A DNA stretch of 64,000 nucleotides from Paracoccus sigandri (lineage in GTDB: Bacteria; Pseudomonadota; Alphaproteobacteria; Rhodobacterales; Rhodobacteraceae). Positions 44,778 through 55,139 of the stretch are shown one piece after another. Numbering within the stretch: position 1 is the first letter of the stretch; every line of letters begins with the position of its first letter. A program made the position numbers and the translations under genes. A model generated the notes under the pieces. It made no database searches. It saw nothing but the letters and a program-made list of their open reading frames with translations, and was not told the origin of the DNA. Location of the stretch: positions 185,023 through 249,022 of the forward strand of contig NZ_QNRC01000005.1 of NCBI RefSeq assembly GCF_003709565.1, in the 5' to 3' direction.

Positions 44778-47000
44778 TCAGGCGAAGCGGTTGTCGCGCG
44801 GGAAGCCGCGCGGCGCCATGCGCCCGGCGCTGGCGCGCTTGCCCAGCCATTCGGACAGGTCCGGCTCGGTGCGGGTCTTGCCGCCGCCCATCGGCCAGCT
44901 GAGCCCCTCGGCCAGCGTCAGGCAGATCGCGTCGGACAGCCCGCCATCCTTGAACTTCTGCAGCCGGACGCCCTTGCCGCGGCCCATTTCCGGCAATTCG
45001 GCCAGCGGGAAGACCAGCAGCTTGCGGTTCTCGCCGACCACGGCGACATGGTCGCCGCTGACCGGGCGGCACAGCAGCGCCTCGCCGTTCAGGACCTGCT
45101 TGCCGGATTTCGTCTGCGCCAGGATGTCGCCCGCGCCCACGACGAAGCCGTCACCGGCCTTCGAGGCGACCAGGTATTTCTCGCCCTCGCGCCAGGGGAA
45201 GACGGCGATCACCTCGGCCTCGTTGGGCAGGTCGATCATCAGACGCAGCGGCTCGCCCATGCCGCGGCCGCCGGGCAGGTTGTTCGCCGGCAGGGTATAG
45301 AAGCGCCCGTTCGAGGCGAAGACCATCAGCTTGTCGGTCGTCTCGGCATGAAGCGCCAGGCCCGGCCCGTCGCCATCCTTGAACTTGACCTCGGCCTCCA
45401 GCGGCTGGTGCCCCTTCATGGCGCGGATCCAGCCCATCTTCGAGAGGATCACGGTCAGCGGCTCGCGCTCGATCATCGAGTCGAGGTCGACCGGGGCGAC
45501 CTCGGCGGCTTCCGAGATCAGGGTGCGGCGCTGGCCCTCGGGCGTCGACTTGCCGAACTGGTTGCGCACGTCCTTCAGCTGCTCGGTGACGCGGGCCCAT
45601 TGCGCGCCCTCGTCGGCCAGCATGGCCTGCAGCCCCTCGCGTTCCTCAAGCAGGGCGTCGCGCTCGGCGCGCAGCTCGATCTCTTCCAGCTTGCGCAGGG
45701 CGCGCAGGCGCATGTTCAGGATCGCCTCGACCTGCACGTCGGACAGGCCGAATTCGGCCATCATCACCGCCTTCGGCTCGTCCTCGTGGCGGATGATCTC
45801 GATCACCCGGTCGAGGTTCAGATAGGCGACCAGGTAGCCTTCCAGCACCTCCAGCCGGGCGGCGATCTTCTCCAGCCGGAAATTCGCGCGGCGCACCAGT
45901 ACCTCGCGGCGGTGGTCCAGGAAGGCGCGCAGGACCTCCTTGAGGCTGCAGACCTTCGGCACCCGCCCGTCGATCAGCACGTTCATGTTCAGGCTGAAGC
46001 GGATCTCCAGGTCGCTGACCTTGAACAGCGCCGCCATCAGCTGCTCGGGGTCGACGCTGCGGGTCCTCGGCTCCAGCACGATGCGGATATCCTCGGCGGA
46101 TTCGTCGCGCACATCGGCCAGGATCGGGATGCGGCGGGTCTGGATCAGCTCGGCCAGGCGCTCGATCAGCTTGGATTTCTGAACCTGGTAGGGGATCTGG
46201 GTGACGACGACCTGCCATTGCCCGCGGCCCAGATCCTCCTGTTCCCATTTCGCGCGGATCCGGAAGGCGCCGCGGCCGGTGCGATAGGTCTCGGCGATGG
46301 TTTCGCGGCTTTCGACGATGACGCCGCCGGTCGGGAAATCGGGCCCCTGGATGATGCCCGCCAGCGTGTCGTCGCGCGCGTCGGGCGTCTTGATCAGGTG
46401 CAGGCAGGCGTCGATGACCTCGTGCAGGTTGTGGGGCGGGATGTTCGTCGCCATCCCCACCGCGATCCCCGAGGCGCCATTGGCCAGAAGGTTCGGGAAG
46501 GCCGAGGGCAGCACGATGGGTTCGGTCAGCGTGCCGTCGTAATTGGGGCGGAAATCGACCGAATCCTCGGCCAGCCCGTCCATCAGCGCCTCGGAGGTCT
46601 GCGCCAGGCGCGCCTCGGTATAGCGGGCGGCGGCCGGGTTGTCGCCGTCGATATTGCCGAAGTTCCCCTGCCCGTCCACCAGCGGATAGCGCATGGCGAA
46701 ATCCTGCGCCAGCCGCGCCATCGCGTCATAGATCGCCGCATCGCCATGGGGGTGATAGTTGCCCATCACGTCGCCGGTGATCTTGGCCGACTTGCGGAAG
46801 GCGCCGTTGGGGGCCAGCCGCAATTCGCGCATCGCATAGAGGATGCGGCGATGCACCGGCTTCAGCCCGTCGCGGGCATCGGGCAGCGCGCGGTGCATGA
46901 TCGTGGACAGCGCATAGGTCAGGTAACGCTCGCCGATGGCGCGGCTGAGCGGTTCGGCCTGCGTGTTCTGTTCGGGGTCGAGGGGCATTTCGTCGGACAT
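44778..47000 (-). CDS. parC: DNA topoisomerase IV subunit A
   Basis: ParC is the DNA-cleaving subunit that decatenates chromosomes with ParE. The product is 740 residues. The catalytic tyrosine is in [10 protein letters not shown], and the quinolone-determining region around [15 protein letters not shown] is intact. The C-terminal domain is short, which favours ParC over GyrA. It is a single gene divergent from the SH3-domain gene. Confidence 0.93.
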   Translation of the reverse strand: MSDEMPLDPEQNTQAEPLSRAIGERYLTYALSTIMHRALPDARDGLKPVHRRILYAMRELRLAPNGAFRKSAKITGDVMGNYHPHGDAAIYDAMARLAQDFAMRYPLVDGQGNFGNIDGDNPAAARYTEARLAQTSEALMDGLAEDSVDFRPNYDGTLTEPIVLPSAFPNLLANGASGIAVGMATNIPPHNLHEVIDACLHLIKTPDARDDTLAGIIQGPDFPTGGVIVESRETIAETYRTGRGAFRIRAKWEQEDLGRGQWQVVVTQIPYQVQKSKLIERLAELIQTRRIPILADVRDESAEDIRIVLEPRTRSVDPEQLMAALFKVSDLEIRFSLNMNVLIDGRVPKVCSLKEVLRAFLDHRREVLVRRANFRLEKIAARLEVLEGYLVAYLNLDRVIEIIRHEDEPKAVMMAEFGLSDVQVEAILNMRLRALRKLEEIELRAERDALLEEREGLQAMLADEGAQWARVTEQLKDVRNQFGKSTPEGQRRTLISEAAEVAPVDLDSMIEREPLTVILSKMGWIRAMKGHQPLEAEVKFKDGDGPGLALHAETTDKLMVFASNGRFYTLPANNLPGGRGMGEPLRLMIDLPNEAEVIAVFPWREGEKYLVASKAGDGFVVGAGDILAQTKSGKQVLNGEALLCRPVSGDHVAVVGENRKLLVFPLAELPEMGRGKGVRLQKFKDGGLSDAICLTLAEGLSWPMGGGKTRTEPDLSEWLGKRASAGRMAPRGFPRDNRFA

Positions 47001-47148
47001 GCCGCCTTGGATATTCCCACGCGCGCCGCCGGTCCAGACGGAATTTCCCCCACCCTGCCGCGGCGGAACGAAGCCGCCGGTCGTAGCGTTGGGCGCCGAC
47101 CTGCGCTAAACGGAAAGACGTGGGGCCTGGAGGGGGTGTTATCGGACG

Positions 47149-47691
47149 ATGATTCGACTGTTCCTGCTGATCGCGGCGACGCTGGCCGGCTTCTATGTGC
47201 TGCTTGCGGCCTTCGGCGATCCCGGCGCGCGGCCGATCGCGTCGCAGGTCCCGGAACCCGCAACCGCCGCGCCCCCCGCCCCCCCGGCCGAGGAAGGCAC
47301 GCTGGCCGAGGCGCTTGGCGAAGGCGCCGGCACCGGGGCCGAGGGCGAGCCGCCCGCCGACCTGGTCCAGGCCAGCTCGCAGACGCCCGAACAGGTCCAG
47401 CGCTTTCCCGGCCCGCCGCTGGAACCCTCGCCCGAACATGCCGGGCAGGCGCCCCAGCCTGCGGCAGGCCAGCCCCCGGCGGGCGCCGAGGGGCCGATCC
47501 TCTATGTCACCGGCAGCCGGGTGAACATGCGGGCGGGGCCCTCGACGGGCGATGCGGTGCTGACCGCGCTGACCGCGGGCACGGCGGTCGAGGCGCTGGG
47601 GCCGACCGACGCCGCATGGGTCAATATCCGCGCGCCGGGCGGTCAGGTCGGCTATGTCTCGGGGCAGTTCCTGTCGGGGTCGGCGAACTGA
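47149..47691 (+). CDS. SH3-domain protein with signal anchor
   Basis: The 180-residue protein starts with a hydrophobic signal or anchor (MIRLFLLIAATLAGFYVLLAA), continues with a proline/alanine/glutamate-rich linker and ends in a bacterial SH3 domain (LYVTGSRVNMRAGPSTGDAVL to YVSGQFL). Such domains are usually periplasmic and bind peptidoglycan or proteins. It is one base before the SDR gene, so the two are probably co-transcribed. Confidence 0.8.
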   Translation: MIRLFLLIAATLAGFYVLLAAFGDPGARPIASQVPEPATAAPPAPPAEEGTLAEALGEGAGTGAEGEPPADLVQASSQTPEQVQRFPGPPLEPSPEHAGQAPQPAAGQPPAGAEGPILYVTGSRVNMRAGPSTGDAVLTALTAGTAVEALGPTDAAWVNIRAPGGQVGYVSGQFLSGSAN

Positions 47692-47692
47692 G

Positions 47693-48511
47693 ATGACCGG
47701 CCGGGTGCTGATCACGGGATGCTCGTCGGGCATCGGGCTGGATGCCGCGCGCCGGCTGAGGGACGCGGGCTGGCAGGTCGTCGCCACCTGCCGCCGCCCC
47801 GAGGACATCGCCGCGCGCCGCGACGAGGGGATCGACTGCCTGCCGCTGGAACTGTCCGACCCGACCAGCGTGATGCTGCTTGCGGAACGGGTGCTGGCGG
47901 ACGGGCCGCTGGACGCGCTGGTCAACAATGCCGCCTTCGCCCTGCCCGGCGCGGTCGAGGACATGCCGCGCGGCGCCCTGCGCGCGATCTTCGAGGCCAA
48001 CCTGTTCGGCACCCATGACCTGACCGTGCGGCTGATCCCGCATTTCCGCCGGCACGGGGGGCGGATCGTGAATATCAGCTCGGTCCTGGGGCTGGTCGGC
48101 ATCCCCTGGCGCGGCCCCTATGTGGCGACGAAATTCGCGCTGGAGGGGCTGACCGACGTGCTGCGGCTGGAAATGCACGGCACCCCGGTCAAGGTCGTGC
48201 TGATCGAGCCCGGCCCGATCACCAGCCGCATCCGCGAAAACGCCATCCCGCATTTCGAGCGCTGGGTGGACTGGCAGGCCAGCCCGCGCGCCGATGACTA
48301 TCGCGCCAGCCTGCTGAAACGGCTCTACGAGCCCTCGGGCAAGGACCGGTTCGAGCTGCCCCCCGGCGCGGTCAGCGACCGGATCCTGACCGCCCTGACC
48401 GTGCGAAACCCGGCGCCGCGCTATTACGTCACCACGCCGACGCGGCTTTCGGGGATCGCCCGGCGCATCTTGCCCACGCGCGCACTGGACTGGTTCGCCC
48501 GGCGCAGCTAG
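47693..48511 (+). CDS. short-chain dehydrogenase/reductase
   Basis: The 272-residue protein has the classical SDR pattern: the cofactor loop TGCSSGIG near the N-terminus, NNAAFALPG, the catalytic serine in NISSVLG, and Tyr/Lys in YVATKFALEG. The cofactor is probably NADP(H), judging by the basic residues after the second strand (TCRRPEDIAARR). The substrate is unknown. I chose the ATG at 47693, just after the SH3 gene's stop. Confidence 0.87.
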   Translation: MTGRVLITGCSSGIGLDAARRLRDAGWQVVATCRRPEDIAARRDEGIDCLPLELSDPTSVMLLAERVLADGPLDALVNNAAFALPGAVEDMPRGALRAIFEANLFGTHDLTVRLIPHFRRHGGRIVNISSVLGLVGIPWRGPYVATKFALEGLTDVLRLEMHGTPVKVVLIEPGPITSRIRENAIPHFERWVDWQASPRADDYRASLLKRLYEPSGKDRFELPPGAVSDRILTALTVRNPAPRYYVTTPTRLSGIARRILPTRALDWFARRS

Positions 48512-48553
48512 GGTCCAGCGAATCGCGAAAGTCCCCCTGGAAAGGTGGTTTCC

Positions 48554-48754
48554 ATGCCAGACAAACCGCTCTTCATCCTGATCGTGCTTGCGGGGCTGGT
48601 GGTTCTGGTGATCCTGATGACCGGGATCGGCGGCTTCGCGCGGGGCGGCGAATTCAACCGCAAGCACGGCAACCGCATGATGCGCTGGCGGATCATCGCG
48701 CAGGCCGTCGCGGTGGTGCTGATCCTGCTGTTCATCTGGGCAAGGGGGCACTGA
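48554..48754 (+). CDS. small twin-transmembrane (HIG1-like) protein
   Basis: The 66-residue protein has two hydrophobic helices (FILIVLAGLVVLVILMTGI and IIAQAVAVVLILLFIWA) joined by a basic loop with RKHGNRMMRWRI. The pattern matches HIG1-type respiratory-complex assembly proteins, and R-rich loops of this kind are typical. AAAGGTGG precedes the ATG. It overlaps the adenosyltransferase start by one base. Confidence 0.75.
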   Translation: MPDKPLFILIVLAGLVVLVILMTGIGGFARGGEFNRKHGNRMMRWRIIAQAVAVVLILLFIWARGH

Positions 48755-49326
48755 TGGTCGTCCTGAACAAGATCTATACCCGCACCGGCGACAAGGGCGA
48801 CACGGCGCTGTCGGATGGCAGCCGCGTGGCCAAGCACGACCCGCGGGTCGAGGCATACGGCACCGTGGACGAGCTGAACTCGGTCCTCGGCCTGTGCGGC
48901 CTGCATGCCGAGGGGGCGACGGCCGCGCAGCTGGCGGTGATCCAGAACGACCTGTTCGACCTGGGCGCCGACCTGTCGCGGCCGAACATGGCCGCGGACG
49001 ACCAGGCCGGCTATCCGGTGCTGCGCATCATCGACGCGCAGGTGGCCCGGCTGGAATCCGAGATCGACGCCATGAATGCCGACCTGCAGCCGCTGCGCAG
49101 CTTCATCCTGCCCGGCGGCTCGACGCTTTCGGCGCATCTGCACCAGGCGCGCACCGTCGCCCGCCGGGCCGAGCGCCGCGCCACCGAACTGGCGGCTGGC
49201 GGGGATGCGAATCCCGCCGCCATCCGCTATCTGAACCGGCTGTCGGACTGGCTCTTCGTGGCCGCCCGGCAAGCCAATGAAAACGGGACGAAAGACGTCC
49301 TGTGGGTCCCCGGGGCCAGCCGTTAG
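48754..49326 (+). CDS. cob(I)alamin adenosyltransferase, PduO type
   Basis: The enzyme transfers adenosyl from ATP to cobalamin to make coenzyme B12. The 190-residue product has the N-terminal ATP motif YTRTGDKGDTAL, then VDELNSVLG and the C-terminal RYLNRLSDWLFVAARQAN segment typical of PduO/MMAB. It is coupled to the preceding membrane-protein gene. About 110 gene-free bases separate it from etfB. Confidence 0.92.
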   Translation: MVVLNKIYTRTGDKGDTALSDGSRVAKHDPRVEAYGTVDELNSVLGLCGLHAEGATAAQLAVIQNDLFDLGADLSRPNMAADDQAGYPVLRIIDAQVARLESEIDAMNADLQPLRSFILPGGSTLSAHLHQARTVARRAERRATELAAGGDANPAAIRYLNRLSDWLFVAARQANENGTKDVLWVPGASR

Positions 49327-49438
49327 CGCCCGCATTCGCAAACGCAGCGTCGAATGCCGATTTTGACCTGTGCAAGCCAGCAACCTGCCGCTAACACTTG
49401 CCCCCGACGAAGAACGCAAACCAAAGGGAGAGGAGCCG

Positions 49439-50197
49439 ATGAAGGTTCTGGTGCCGGTCAAGCGCGTGATCGACTACAACGTTAAGGCCCGTGTTCGGGC
49501 GGATGGTTCGGGCGTTGATCTTGCGAATGTGAAGATGTCGATGAACCCGTTCGACGAGATCGCGGTCGAGGAGGCGATCCGTCTGAAGGAGAAGGGCGCG
49601 GCCTCGGAGGTGGTGGCGGTCAGCATTGGCGTCAAGCAGGCGGCCGAGACGCTGCGCACGGCGCTGGCGATGGGCGCGGACCGGGCGATCCTGGTGGTCG
49701 CGGCCGATGACGTGCACCAGGACATCGAGCCCCTGGCGGTGGCGAAGATCCTCAAGGCGGTGATCGACGAGGAACAGCCGAAGCTGGTCATCGCCGGCAA
49801 GCAGGCGATCGACAACGACATGAACGCGACCGGCCAGATGCTGGCGGCGCTCCTGGGCTGGGGCCAGGCGGCATTCGCCTCGAAGATCGAGATCGCGGGC
49901 GAGGCGGCGAAAGTCACCCGCGAGGTCGACGGGGGGTTGCAGACCATCGAGGTCAGGCTGCCGGCGATCGTGACGGCCGACCTGCGCCTGAACGAGCCGC
50001 GCTATGCCAGCCTTCCGAACATCATGAAGGCGAAGAAGAAGCCGCTGGAGGAGAAGACGGCCGCCGATTACGGCGTCGATACCGCCCCGCGGCTGGAGAT
50101 CGTGACCACCCGCGAACCCGAGGGCCGCAAGGCCGGGATCAAGGTCGGCTCGGTCGACGAACTGGTGGGGAAACTGAAAGAAGCGGGGGTGCTCTGA
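49439..50197 (+). CDS. etfB: electron transfer flavoprotein beta subunit
   Basis: ETF accepts electrons from acyl-CoA dehydrogenases and passes them to ETF-ubiquinone oxidoreductase. The 252-residue subunit has [15 protein letters not shown] and the AMP-binding region around [20 protein letters not shown] chose the ATG at 49439 with AAGGGAGAGGAG upstream. It overlaps etfA by one base. Confidence 0.96.
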   Translation: MKVLVPVKRVIDYNVKARVRADGSGVDLANVKMSMNPFDEIAVEEAIRLKEKGAASEVVAVSIGVKQAAETLRTALAMGADRAILVVAADDVHQDIEPLAVAKILKAVIDEEQPKLVIAGKQAIDNDMNATGQMLAALLGWGQAAFASKIEIAGEAAKVTREVDGGLQTIEVRLPAIVTADLRLNEPRYASLPNIMKAKKKPLEEKTAADYGVDTAPRLEIVTTREPEGRKAGIKVGSVDELVGKLKEAGVL

Positions 50198-51123
50198 TGG
50201 CCGTTCTTCTGTTGGGTGAAGTCACCAATGGCGAGCTGAACCGCGACGCCACGGCCAAGGCGGTGGGCGCGGTCAAGAGCTTGGGCGAGGTGGTGCTGCT
50301 CTGCGCCGGCGCCCATGCGAAGGACGCCGCCGCCCAGGCCGCGACGATCGCCGGCGTGGCCAAGGTCCTGGTGGCCGAGGATGCGCGCTACGGCCACCGC
50401 CTGGCCGAGCCGACCGCGGCGCTGATCCTGTCGCTGGCGGGGGACTACGACCATATCGTCGCGCCCTCGACCACGGATGCGAAGAACGTGATGCCGCGGG
50501 TGGCGGCGCTGCTGGACGTGATGGTGATCCCGGACGTCTCGAAGATCGTCGATGCCGACACCTTCGAGCGCCCGGTCTATGCCGGCAACGCCATCCAGGT
50601 GGTGCGCTCGCGCGACGCGAAGAAGGTGCTGACCATCCGCACCGCCAGCTTCGACGCGGCCCCCGACGGCGGCAGCGCCCCGGTCACCGAGGCCGCGCTG
50701 GCCGAGGATCCGGGCCTGTCGTCCTGGGTCGCCGACGAGGTGGCCGAGAGCGACCGCCCCGAGCTGACCTCGGCCGGCCGGGTGGTCTCGGGCGGCCGCG
50801 GCGTGGGCTCCAAGGAGGACTTCGCGATCATCGAGGCGCTTGCCGACAAGCTCGGCGCCGCGGTCGGCGCCTCGCGCGCGGCGGTCGACAGCGGCTATGC
50901 CCCGAACGACTGGCAGGTCGGCCAGACCGGCAAGGTCGTCGCCCCCGAGCTCTACGTGGCGGTCGGCATCTCGGGCGCCATCCAGCACCTGGCCGGCATG
51001 AAGGACTCGAAAGTGATCGTCGCGATCAACAAGGACGAGGAAGCCCCGATCTTCCAGATCGCCGATTACGGCCTCGTCGGAGACCTCTTCACAACCGTCC
51101 CCGAACTCACCGAAAAGCTCTGA
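50197..51123 (+). CDS. etfA: electron transfer flavoprotein alpha subunit
   Basis: The FAD-binding subunit of ETF, 308 residues. The C-terminal FAD domain shows [29 protein letters not shown] [15 protein letters not shown] and [12 protein letters not shown] followed by [10 protein letters not shown]. It is coupled to etfB and followed by a strong terminator at 51183-51210. Confidence 0.97.
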   Translation: MAVLLLGEVTNGELNRDATAKAVGAVKSLGEVVLLCAGAHAKDAAAQAATIAGVAKVLVAEDARYGHRLAEPTAALILSLAGDYDHIVAPSTTDAKNVMPRVAALLDVMVIPDVSKIVDADTFERPVYAGNAIQVVRSRDAKKVLTIRTASFDAAPDGGSAPVTEAALAEDPGLSSWVADEVAESDRPELTSAGRVVSGGRGVGSKEDFAIIEALADKLGAAVGASRAAVDSGYAPNDWQVGQTGKVVAPELYVAVGISGAIQHLAGMKDSKVIVAINKDEEAPIFQIADYGLVGDLFTTVPELTEKL

Positions 51124-51182
51124 CCGCTTCTTCGTTGCCCAAATACCCAAGCACCGACCGCCGGGCCCAAGCCCCGGTGGCC

Positions 51183-51210
51183 AACCGCCCCCGGCTCCGG
51201 GGGCGGTTTT
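51183..51210 (+). terminator. terminator after etfBA
   Basis: AACCGCCCCC and GGGGGCGGTT form a 10-bp stem with a 6-base loop, extended into a T-run, 60 bases after the etfA stop. Confidence 0.85.
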
Positions 51211-51269
51211 GCATTGCAGCATCCCCCGGCCCGCCCTATCGTCGCGACGATCGAAGAATGGGGGCAAGC

Positions 51270-52145
51270 ATGGCGGTTCAGACGGTTGGCGTGATCGGCG
51301 CGGGACAGATGGGCAACGGCATCGCCCATGTCTTCGCCCTTGCGGGCTATGATATCCTGCTGAACGACATCAGCCAGGAGGCGCTGGACAAGGCCCTGGC
51401 GCTGATCGACCGGAACCTGGAACGCCAGGTCAGCCGCGGGAAGATCAGCGCCGAGGACAAGAAGGCCGCGCTTGGCCGGATCCGCACCACGCTTAACCTG
51501 GCCGAGCTGGGCCAGACCGACCTGGTGATCGAGGCCGCGACCGAGCGCGAGACCGTCAAGCAGGCGATCTTCGAGGACCTGCTGCCGCATCTGAAGCCGA
51601 ACACGATCCTGACCTCGAACACCTCGTCGATCTCGATCACCCGGCTGGCCAGCCGCACCGACCGGCCCGAGAAGTTCATGGGCTTCCACTTCATGAACCC
51701 GGTGCCGGTCATGCAGCTGGTCGAGCTGATCCGCGGCATCGCCACCGACGAGGAAACCTACAAGACCCTGCACGAGGTCGTCGAAAGGCTGGGCAAGACC
51801 GCCGCCAGCGCCGAGGATTTCCCCGCCTTCATCGTCAACCGCATCCTGATGCCGATGATCAACGAGGCGGTCTATACGCTCTATGAAGGGGTCGGCAGCG
51901 TGAAGTCGATCGACGAATCGATGAAGCTGGGCGCCAACCACCCGATGGGGCCGCTGGAGCTGGCCGATTTCATCGGGCTGGACACCTGCCTTGCGATCAT
52001 GAACGTGCTGCATGACGGGCTGGCCGACACGAAATACCGCCCCTGCCCGCTTCTGACGAAATATGTCGAGGCCGGCTGGCTGGGCCGCAAGACCGGCCGC
52101 GGCTTCTACGATTACCGCGGCGAGGTGCCGGTTCCGACGCGTTGA
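51270..52145 (+). CDS. hbd: 3-hydroxybutyryl-CoA dehydrogenase
   Basis: The NAD-dependent enzyme oxidises L-3-hydroxyacyl-CoA, linking it to fatty-acid and butanoate metabolism, which feeds the neighbouring ETF. The 291-residue product has the Rossmann loop GVIGAGQMGNGIA, the catalytic FHFMNPVPVM with its histidine, and AEDFPAFIVNRILMP and NHPMGPLELADFIGLD in the C-terminal domain. I chose the ATG at 51270; an ATG four codons earlier is also possible. Confidence 0.95.
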   Translation: MAVQTVGVIGAGQMGNGIAHVFALAGYDILLNDISQEALDKALALIDRNLERQVSRGKISAEDKKAALGRIRTTLNLAELGQTDLVIEAATERETVKQAIFEDLLPHLKPNTILTSNTSSISITRLASRTDRPEKFMGFHFMNPVPVMQLVELIRGIATDEETYKTLHEVVERLGKTAASAEDFPAFIVNRILMPMINEAVYTLYEGVGSVKSIDESMKLGANHPMGPLELADFIGLDTCLAIMNVLHDGLADTKYRPCPLLTKYVEAGWLGRKTGRGFYDYRGEVPVPTR

Positions 52146-52192
52146 GTGCCGCGATTGGTCGTTTTCAGACGCGCATGATATGACAGGCCAAA

Positions 52193-52207
52193 GTTGACTG
52201 GTCAGAC
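52193..52207. promoter_or_regulatory. possible choline-type operator before choX
   Basis: GTTGACtgGTCAGAC is an imperfect palindrome 25 bases upstream of the choX start, and a related GATTGGTC lies at 52153. BetI-type operators have a similar appearance, but no betI gene is in the window, so this is a weak call. Confidence 0.3.
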
Positions 52208-52231
52208 AATCAAGAAACGCTGGAGGTAGCG

Positions 52232-53167
52232 ATGAAGATCCTCACGACCACGACCGCCGCGCTGATGCTGTCGGCGCTGGCCCTGCCCGCCCTGGCCCAG
52301 GACCCGGCAAATTGCGGCACGGTGCGCTTCTCGGATCCGGGCTGGACGGACATCACCGCGACCAACGGCGTCGCGGCGGTGCTGCTGTCGGCGCTCGGCT
52401 ATACGCCCGATATCGCGACGCTCTCGGTCCCGGTGGGCTACGAGGCGCTGAAGAACGGCCAGACCGACATGTTCCTCGGCAACTGGATGCCCGCGCAGCA
52501 GAGCTTCCGCGACGACCTGGATGCCACCGGCGGGATCGTCGAGCTGGTGCAGAACCTGGAAGGCGCGAAGTTCACCCTGGCGGTGAACAAGGCCGGCGCC
52601 GATGCGGGTGTGGCGGATTTCGCCGATCTGGATGCCCACAGGGACGCCTTCGACGGCAAGATCTACGGGATCGAGCCCGGCGCGCCGGCGAACCAGTCGA
52701 TCCACGCGATGATCGAGGCCGACGAATTCGGGCTGGGCGACTGGGAACTGGTCGAAAGCGGCGAACAGGCGATGCTGGCGCAGGTCACGCGCAATGCCTC
52801 GGTGCCGACGGTGTTCCTGGCCTGGGCGCCCCATCCGATGAACGAGGCGATCGAGATCACCTATCTGTCGGGCGGCGACGCGCAGTTCGGCCCGGATTTC
52901 GGCGGCGCGACGGTCCACACCCTGGCCCGCCAGGAATGGGTCGAGGCCTGCCCCAATGCCGCGAAACTGCTGAGCCAGCTGGTCTTCGACGTGCCGATGG
53001 AAAACGTGCTGATGGGCAAGATCCTGGATGAGGGGATGGACCCGCAGGATGCCGCGACGGAATGGATGGCCGACAATCCCGACCGGCTGGCCGAGTGGCT
53101 GGACGGGGTGACGACGCTGGACGGCCACCCGGGTCTGGCGGCGGTCGAGGCTGCGGTGGGCGGATAA
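52232..53167 (+). CDS. choX: choline ABC transporter substrate-binding protein
   Basis: The 311-residue periplasmic protein has a signal peptide ending ALA-QD at residue 22-23. It follows ChoX closely: CGTVRFSDPGWTDITATN, FLGNWMPAQ, KIYGIEPGAP and FLAWAPHPMN. Trp and Tyr residues in those segments match the aromatic cage that binds the quaternary amine of choline, and the Asp of GWTD is present. The permease and ATPase genes (choW, choV) are not adjacent; betC follows after 5 bases instead. Confidence 0.9.
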   Translation: MKILTTTTAALMLSALALPALAQDPANCGTVRFSDPGWTDITATNGVAAVLLSALGYTPDIATLSVPVGYEALKNGQTDMFLGNWMPAQQSFRDDLDATGGIVELVQNLEGAKFTLAVNKAGADAGVADFADLDAHRDAFDGKIYGIEPGAPANQSIHAMIEADEFGLGDWELVESGEQAMLAQVTRNASVPTVFLAWAPHPMNEAIEITYLSGGDAQFGPDFGGATVHTLARQEWVEACPNAAKLLSQLVFDVPMENVLMGKILDEGMDPQDAATEWMADNPDRLAEWLDGVTTLDGHPGLAAVEAAVGG

Positions 53168-53172
53168 GCACC

Positions 53173-54666
53173 TTGCAACCGAACATCCTGATCCTGATGG
53201 CGGATCAGCTGTCGGGGGTGCTGTTCCCCGACGGCCCCGCCGATTTCCTGCACACGCCGAACCTGCGGCGGCTGGCCGAACGCTCCACCCGCTTCGCCAA
53301 TGCCTATACCGGCAGCCCGCTTTGCGCGCCGGGACGGGCCAGCTTCATGTCGGGGCAGTTGCCGCGCCGCACGCGGGTCTATGACAATGCCGCCGAATTC
53401 GCCTCGGACATCCCGACCTATGCCCATCACCTGCGGCGGGCCGGCTACCAGACCACGCTGTCGGGCAAGATGCATTTCGTCGGCCCCGACCAGCTGCACG
53501 GCTTCGAGGAGCGGCTGACCACCGACATCTATCCCGCCGATTTCGGCTGGACCCCCGATTACCGCAAGCCGGGCGAGCGGATCGACTGGTGGTATCACAA
53601 CCTGGGCTCGGTCACCGGCGCGGGCGTGGCCGAGATCACCAACCAGCTGGAATATGACGACGAGGTCGCCTATCACGCCTGCCGCAAGCTCTACGACCTG
53701 GCGCGCGGCGGGGATGCGCGGCCCTGGTGCCTGACGGTCAGCTTCACCCATCCGCATGATCCCTTCGTGGCGCGACGCCGTTACTGGGATCTCTACGACG
53801 GCATCCCCCAGCTGGAGCCGCCCGAGCCAATCGCCCATGACGATCAGGACCCGCATTCGCGGCGCCTGATGGAGGCCGCCGAATGGGACGCCTTCCAGAT
53901 CACCGACGATCATGTCCGCCGGGCGCGGCAGGGCTATTTCGCCAATATCAGCTATGTCGACGACAAGATCGGCGAGATCCTGGACGTGCTGGAGGCGACG
54001 CGGCAGGACCCGATCATCCTGTTTTTGTCCGATCACGGCGAGATGCTGGGCGAGCGCGGGCTGTGGTTCAAGATGAGCTTCTTCGAGGGCTCGGCGCGGG
54101 TGCCGCTGATGATCTCGGCCCCCGGCATGGCGCCGGGACGCGTCGACCGGCCGGTCAGCACCATCGACGTGCTGCCGACCCTGTGCGACCTGGCCGGCCT
54201 GCCGATGGACGAGATCGCGCCCTGGACCGACGGCGAATCGCTGGCCTCGGGCGGGGCGGATCGCGGGCCGGTGGCGATGGAATACGCGGCCGAGGGCAGC
54301 GTCGCGCCGATGGTCGCGCTGCGCGACGGGCGCTGGAAATACATCGCCTGCGCCGCCGATCCCGAAATGCTGTTCGACCTTCAGGCCGACCCGGCCGAGC
54401 GCGTCAACCTGGCCGGCGATCCGGCCCATGCCGCGACCCTGGGCCATCTGCGGGCGGCGGCCCATGCGCGCTGGGACCTGGACGCCTATGACGCCGAGGT
54501 GCGCCAGTCGCAGGCACGCCGCTGGATCGTCTACGAGGCGCTGCGCAACGGCGCCTATTACCCCTGGGACCACCAGCCGCTGCAACGCGCGTCCGAACGT
54601 TACATGCGCAACCACATGGACCTGAACGTGCTGGAGGAAAACCAGCGCTTCCCCCGCGGCGAATAG
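53173..54666 (+). CDS. betC: choline-sulfatase (TTG start)
   Basis: BetC hydrolyses choline-O-sulfate to choline and sulfate. The 497-residue product begins at TTG 53173 (QPNILILMADQ follows); the next ATG would remove the metal-binding Asp11 region, so the TTG is preferred although its Shine-Dalgarno is weak. The sulfatase signature CAPGR starts at Cys51, which is matured to formylglycine. The C-terminus has the choline-sulfatase-specific RWIVYEALRNGAYYPWDHQP block. It sits directly behind choX, joining uptake and sulfate-ester cleavage. Confidence 0.93.
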   Translation: MQPNILILMADQLSGVLFPDGPADFLHTPNLRRLAERSTRFANAYTGSPLCAPGRASFMSGQLPRRTRVYDNAAEFASDIPTYAHHLRRAGYQTTLSGKMHFVGPDQLHGFEERLTTDIYPADFGWTPDYRKPGERIDWWYHNLGSVTGAGVAEITNQLEYDDEVAYHACRKLYDLARGGDARPWCLTVSFTHPHDPFVARRRYWDLYDGIPQLEPPEPIAHDDQDPHSRRLMEAAEWDAFQITDDHVRRARQGYFANISYVDDKIGEILDVLEATRQDPIILFLSDHGEMLGERGLWFKMSFFEGSARVPLMISAPGMAPGRVDRPVSTIDVLPTLCDLAGLPMDEIAPWTDGESLASGGADRGPVAMEYAAEGSVAPMVALRDGRWKYIACAADPEMLFDLQADPAERVNLAGDPAHAATLGHLRAAAHARWDLDAYDAEVRQSQARRWIVYEALRNGAYYPWDHQPLQRASERYMRNHMDLNVLEENQRFPRGE

Positions 54667-54669
54667 GCA

Positions 54670-54692
54670 AAGGGCCGGTCGTCCCGGCCCTT
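54670..54692. terminator. bidirectional terminator between betC and DUF2852 gene
   Basis: AAGGGCCGG and CCGGCCCTT form a 9-bp stem with a 5-base loop between two converging genes. Confidence 0.65.
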
Positions 54693-54712
54693 GCTTCCGT
54701 CATTGCGCGACA

Positions 54713-55117
54713 TCAGGCGTCGGTCTTGTCGCCGCGCTGCTGCATGAACTGGTCGAATTCGGCCTTGTCCTTGGCCTCCCGCAGCTTCTGAAGGAAATCG
54801 ACGAATTCGCGATGCTCGTCCTCCAGCCGCTTCAGCGTCTCGCTGCGATAGGCGTCGAAGGCCGAGTTTCCGGTGGGCGCCGCATGATAACGCGGGCCAT
54901 GCGTGCGTTTGCTGCATCCGAACATGCGCTTGCTCCAGATCATGTAGGCGAGGATGGCCAGACCGACCGGCCAGAACAGGACGAAGCCAAGGACCATCGC
55001 GGCGATCCAGGCGGGCTTGCCCCGCTCGTCCAGCCAGTCGCGGACACGGCCGAACGGCCCGGTCGCGCTTGCGTCGATGATCCGATGGCCCGGCAGAGAG
55101 TGCGAGGCGCTGTGCAT
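54713..55117 (-). CDS. DUF2852 membrane protein
   Basis: The 134-residue protein has one or two transmembrane segments (AAMVLGFVLFWPVGLAILAYMIW) followed by a cytoplasmic part with FDAYRSETLKRLEDEHREFVDFLQKLREAKDKAEF, a probable coiled coil. This matches alphaproteobacterial DUF2852 proteins of unknown function. It is preceded by a palindromic operator and, 85 bases upstream, by the end of a TetR gene. Confidence 0.78.
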   Translation of the reverse strand: MHSASHSLPGHRIIDASATGPFGRVRDWLDERGKPAWIAAMVLGFVLFWPVGLAILAYMIWSKRMFGCSKRTHGPRYHAAPTGNSAFDAYRSETLKRLEDEHREFVDFLQKLREAKDKAEFDQFMQQRGDKTDA

Positions 55118-55139
55118 CTGGGTGATCCCTCCATGTTAA

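Noticed and set aside
44778..47000. Gyrase subunit A instead of ParC
   Set aside because: The protein is shorter than GyrA and its C-terminal domain lacks the full six-blade repeat with GyrA box, so ParC fits better.
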